From: JAAUQA01 sp036351435
GTDB taxonomy: Bacteria; Pseudomonadota; Gammaproteobacteria; Competibacterales; Competibacteraceae
NCBI GenBank assembly: GCA_036351435.1
Contig: JAZBPA010000040.1
Location: forward strand, 1 to 22,464
Direction of reading: 5' to 3'
DNA: 22,464 nt
Within the stretch, counting starts at the first letter, position 1, and every line of letters begins with the position of its first letter. Positions 20,149 through 22,464 of this stretch are shown here, piece after piece. A program made the position numbers and the translations under genes. The notes under the pieces were generated by a model. It was not told where the DNA came from, did not search any database, and was given only the letters and a program-made list of their open reading frames with translations.

Positions 20149-21756
20149 ATGAACGTTATCAGGACCAAATTAAATACTCGCGCCGTAGAATTTCGCCGCA
20201 ACGCCGTGTACATGCAGGCTTTGGTGACAGATTTACGGGAAAAAGTGTCTCAGATCAAGCAAGGCGGCGGCCCAGCGGCCCGAGAACGCCACCTCGGTCG
20301 AGGAAAATTGCTGCCGCGTGAGCGCATTCGTGCGTTGCTGGATGTCGGTTCGCCGTTTTTGGAACTGTCCCAGTTAGCGGCCTGGGATATGTACGATAAC
20401 CAAGTCCCGAGTGCCGGCATAATCACCGGCATCGGTCGAATCCGGGGTCAGGAATGTCTGCTGGTGGTTAACGACGCCACCGTAAAAGGCGGCACTTACT
20501 ACCCCATAACCGTCAAGAAACATCTGCGCGCTCAGGAAATCGCCGAACAGAATCACCTGCCCTGCATCTATTTGGTGGATTCCGGCGGCGCTAATCTGCC
20601 CAATCAGGACGAAGTATTTCCGGATCGTGATCATTTCGGGCGGATTTTCTTCAACCAGGCTCGCCTCTCGGCTCAAACCGTCCCGCAAATCGCTATTGTC
20701 ATGGGCTCCTGCACAGCGGGCGGTGCTTATGTGCCGGCGATGGCCGATGAAAGCATTATCGTGCGCCACCAGGGCACCATATTTCTGGGCGGACCGCCAT
20801 TGGTCAAAGCAGCCACCGGCGAAGTCGTCAGCGCCGAGGATTTAGGGGGTGCCGATGTCCATTCGCGTACTTCCGGGGTTACCGATCACTATGCGTTGCA
20901 TGATGCCCATGCACTAGGAATCGCCCGTCGCATCATCGGCAATCTAAATCGAGTGAAACAGCCCAATCTACAGCTCAGCGAAGCAGAGGAACCACGCTAC
21001 GATCCGGCTGAGCTGCACGGCATTATTCCCGCCGATACCCGTAAACCCTACGATGTGCGGGAGGTCATCGCCCGCATTGTGGACGGTAGTGAATTCGACG
21101 AATTCAAACAGCTGTACGGTACCACCTTGGTGTGCGGTTTTGCCCGAATTTTCGGCTATCCGGTGGGCATCATAGCTAACAACGGAGTATTGCTTTCGGA
21201 ATCCGCGCTCAAAGGGGCTCACTTCGTTGAATTATGCAGTCAACGCGGCATACCATTGATTTTTCTACAAAACATCACCGGCTTCATGGTGGGGCGCAAA
21301 TACGAATCGGGCGGCATTGCGAAAGACGGCGCCAAAATGGTGACGGCAGTGGCCTGTGCTGAGGTACCCAAATTCACGGTGATCATTGGTGGTAGTTTCG
21401 GCGCGGGCAATTATGGGATGTGCGGACGGGCTTACAGCCCGCGTTTACTGTGGATGTGGCCCAACGCCCGCATTTCGGTCATGGGCGGAGAACAGGCAGC
21501 TAGTGTGTTAGCCCAAGTACGGCGGGATAATCTGGAACGACAAAACAAAACCTGGAGCGTTGATGCGGAGGACGAGTTCAAACGGCCCATTCGCGAGCTA
21601 TACGAGCACCAAGGCCACCCCTACTATGCCAGCGCCCGGTTGTGGGACGATGGTATTATCGACCCGGCAGACACCCGTATGGTGTTGGGTTTAAGTATCT
21701 CTGCGGCTTTGAATAAACCGATCGAATCAACTCGCTTCGGCGTGTTTCGGATGTAA
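20149..21756 (+). CDS. liuB: Methylcrotonoyl-CoA carboxylase beta (carboxyltransferase) subunit
   Basis: 535 residues, matching the Pseudomonas beta subunit length. It transfers carboxylate from biotin to 3-methylcrotonyl-CoA in leucine breakdown. The two crotonase-like halves are visible: GGGPAARERHLGRGKLLPRERI, NDATVKGGTYYPITVKKHLRAQEIA, LVDSGGANLPNQDEVFPDR, FGRIFFNQARLSAQ, VMGSCTAGGAYVPAMADE and FLGGPPLVKAATGE in the first; FLQNITGFMVGRKYE, GGIAKDGAKMV, GGSFGAGNYGMCGRAY, WPNARISVMGGEQAA and the end GVFRM in the second. A geranyl-CoA carboxylase beta subunit is the closest alternative. The biotin-carrying alpha subunit, isovaleryl-CoA dehydrogenase and 3-methylglutaconyl-CoA hydratase that usually accompany it are not in the window. 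It is transcribed divergently from the SUKH gene. Confidence 0.93.
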   Translation: MNVIRTKLNTRAVEFRRNAVYMQALVTDLREKVSQIKQGGGPAARERHLGRGKLLPRERIRALLDVGSPFLELSQLAAWDMYDNQVPSAGIITGIGRIRGQECLLVVNDATVKGGTYYPITVKKHLRAQEIAEQNHLPCIYLVDSGGANLPNQDEVFPDRDHFGRIFFNQARLSAQTVPQIAIVMGSCTAGGAYVPAMADESIIVRHQGTIFLGGPPLVKAATGEVVSAEDLGGADVHSRTSGVTDHYALHDAHALGIARRIIGNLNRVKQPNLQLSEAEEPRYDPAELHGIIPADTRKPYDVREVIARIVDGSEFDEFKQLYGTTLVCGFARIFGYPVGIIANNGVLLSESALKGAHFVELCSQRGIPLIFLQNITGFMVGRKYESGGIAKDGAKMVTAVACAEVPKFTVIIGGSFGAGNYGMCGRAYSPRLLWMWPNARISVMGGEQAASVLAQVRRDNLERQNKTWSVDAEDEFKRPIRELYEHQGHPYYASARLWDDGIIDPADTRMVLGLSISAALNKPIESTRFGVFRM

Positions 21757-21758
21757 AA

Positions 21759-21816
21759 TAGGGGTCAGGTCTTGTATTATGGGTGGGCAGAACCCTTGCA
21801 GTCAGGCTGCCTACCC
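21759..21816. repeat. REP-like dispersed repeat at the carboxylase/efflux convergence
   Basis: Directly behind the carboxylase stop lies TAGGGGTCAGGTCTTG (21759-21774), a motif I recall as recurrent in gammaproteobacterial intergenic DNA, often near REP-associated transposases. It is followed by an inverted repeat GGGTGGGCAG (21781-21790) and CTGCCTACCC (21807-21816), 9 of 10 matched with one wobble. The right arm overlaps the stop codon of the efflux gene. Dispersed copies cannot be checked from one window. Confidence 0.45.
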
Positions 21817-22464
21817 CGGTGTATGCAACGCAGCAGTGCTGATGGCAGCGCCCGTCGGCGAAGTGAGTTTGGTCACTTGATCCCCGCCTTGATGATTAGC
21901 TCGATCTTTCGCCATCAGCACATACAGCGACGGCACCACGAACAGGGTGAATAACGTGCCGATGGCCATGCCACCGACCAGCACCAGACCGATGGAGTTT
22001 CTTGCTGCGGCGCCGGCGCCGGTCACCAATACCAGCGGGAAGTGACCGGCAATAGTGGCCACGCTGGTCATCAACACCGGCCGCAGCCGGGTCATCGCCG
22101 CCTCATGCACAGCGTCGATTTTGCTGACGCCCTGTTGCTGCAGTTTGTTAGCAAACTCGACGATGAGGATGCCGTTTTTAGCGATCAGCCCAACCAGCGT
22201 TACCAGACCGACCTCGGCGTAGATGTTCATGGTCGTGGTCCAGCCGTTGGTCCAGTAGGGCATGTTGGGATCGGGCATCTTCAACACAGTGAACAGCAAA
22301 GCACCGAACATCGCCAGCGGCACCGAACCGGCCAAAATCACCAGCGGATCACGGAATGAATTGAACTGCACCGCGAGCGCCAGAAAGATCAACAATACAG
22401 CCAATGAGAAGGCCGGCAGAAACTTGTTACCCTCGGTACGTAATTGCCGCGATTCACCGGTATA
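21811..22464 (-). CDS. RND efflux pump inner-membrane transporter, C-terminal part (cut by window)
   Basis: 218 codons visible; the frame is open to the window edge, where it reads YTGESRQLRTEGNKF, so about four fifths of this roughly 1030-residue protein lie outside. The visible part is the C-terminal membrane domain of an HAE1/AcrB-type drug-proton antiporter: LALAVQFNSFRDPLVIL, VGLVTLVGLIAKNGILIVEFAN, AAMTRLRPVLMTSVATIAGHFPLVL and IGTLFTLFVVPSLYVL. The substrate cannot be predicted. The last residues (about 20, rich in Thr, Ser and Ala) have no family likeness and the final codons fall within the palindromic repeat at 21781-21816. It converges on the carboxylase gene, with 54 bp between stops. 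Confidence 0.92.
   Translation of the reverse strand, partial: YTGESRQLRTEGNKFLPAFSLAVLLIFLALAVQFNSFRDPLVILAGSVPLAMFGALLFTVLKMPDPNMPYWTNGWTTTMNIYAEVGLVTLVGLIAKNGILIVEFANKLQQQGVSKIDAVHEAAMTRLRPVLMTSVATIAGHFPLVLVTGAGAAARNSIGLVLVGGMAIGTLFTLFVVPSLYVLMAKDRANHQGGDQVTKLTSPTGAAISTAALHTPG

Noticed and set aside
20374..20769. 131-codon minus-strand frame inside the carboxylase gene
   Set aside because: Shadow of a strongly conserved coding frame; no domain recognised.
1..22464. CRISPR arrays, tRNA or rRNA genes, complete insertion sequences, integrases
   Set aside because: I saw no regularly spaced direct repeats, no cloverleaf-type sequence and no transposase or integrase motif in any reading frame.

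Overview
The window looks like chromosomal housekeeping DNA from a gammaproteobacterium with moderate G+C (a little over 50% by eye). Most proteins read like E. coli or Pseudomonas orthologues: RlmN, FbaA, Alr, HisS, YfgM, BamB, and a bacterial-type ferredoxin-NADP reductase ending in AFVEK. The gene blocks rplI-dnaB-alr-radA and rlmN-pilW-rodZ-hisS-yfgM-bamB are typical of this class. I cannot name the genus. I saw no rRNA, tRNA, CRISPR array, phage or complete insertion sequence.

Layout. (1) 1-5352, all plus strand: the end of a DUF2232 membrane protein, ribosomal protein bL9, replicative helicase DnaB, alanine racemase overlapping the dnaB end by 83 nt, and RadA. (2) 5353-7224: class II fructose-bisphosphate aldolase with a terminator-like hairpin around its stop codon, then nucleoside diphosphate kinase with its own likely promoter. 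(3) 7251-13408: a tight plus-strand run of RlmN, the pilus pilotin PilW, the cytoskeletal protein RodZ, HisRS, the periplasmic-chaperone-network protein YfgM and the outer-membrane assembly lipoprotein BamB. The usual ispG (between rodZ and hisS) and der (after bamB) are absent. (4) 13610-15851: ferredoxin-NADP reductase followed by a class I photolyase. (5) 15873-18753: a TRAP-associated block with a UspA protein and TAXI-type receptor 1 on the minus strand, then a paralogous TAXI receptor 2 on the plus strand. They are separated by a 384-bp divergent control region containing several dyads and a possible leader peptide; no TRAP permease gene is present. (6) 18760-20006, minus: a SUKH/SMI1-KNR4 protein overlapping or abutting an M48 lipoprotein metalloprotease. 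(7) 20149-21756: a methylcrotonyl-CoA carboxylase beta subunit without its biotin-carrying alpha partner, preceded by two interleaved inverted repeats that could form a pseudoknot. (8) 21759-22464: a short dispersed-repeat-like sequence, then the C-terminal part of an RND efflux pump on the minus strand, cut by the window end.

Most of the window is ordinary. The less ordinary parts are the dnaB/alr overlap, the loss of ispG and der from a conserved cluster, the TAXI pair with its intergenic control region, the interleaved repeats upstream of the carboxylase gene, and the palindromic repeat that supplies the 3' end of the efflux gene. I found no clear evidence of a wholly new system; the TAXI/UspA block and the pseudoknot-like leader are the best candidates for something undescribed.
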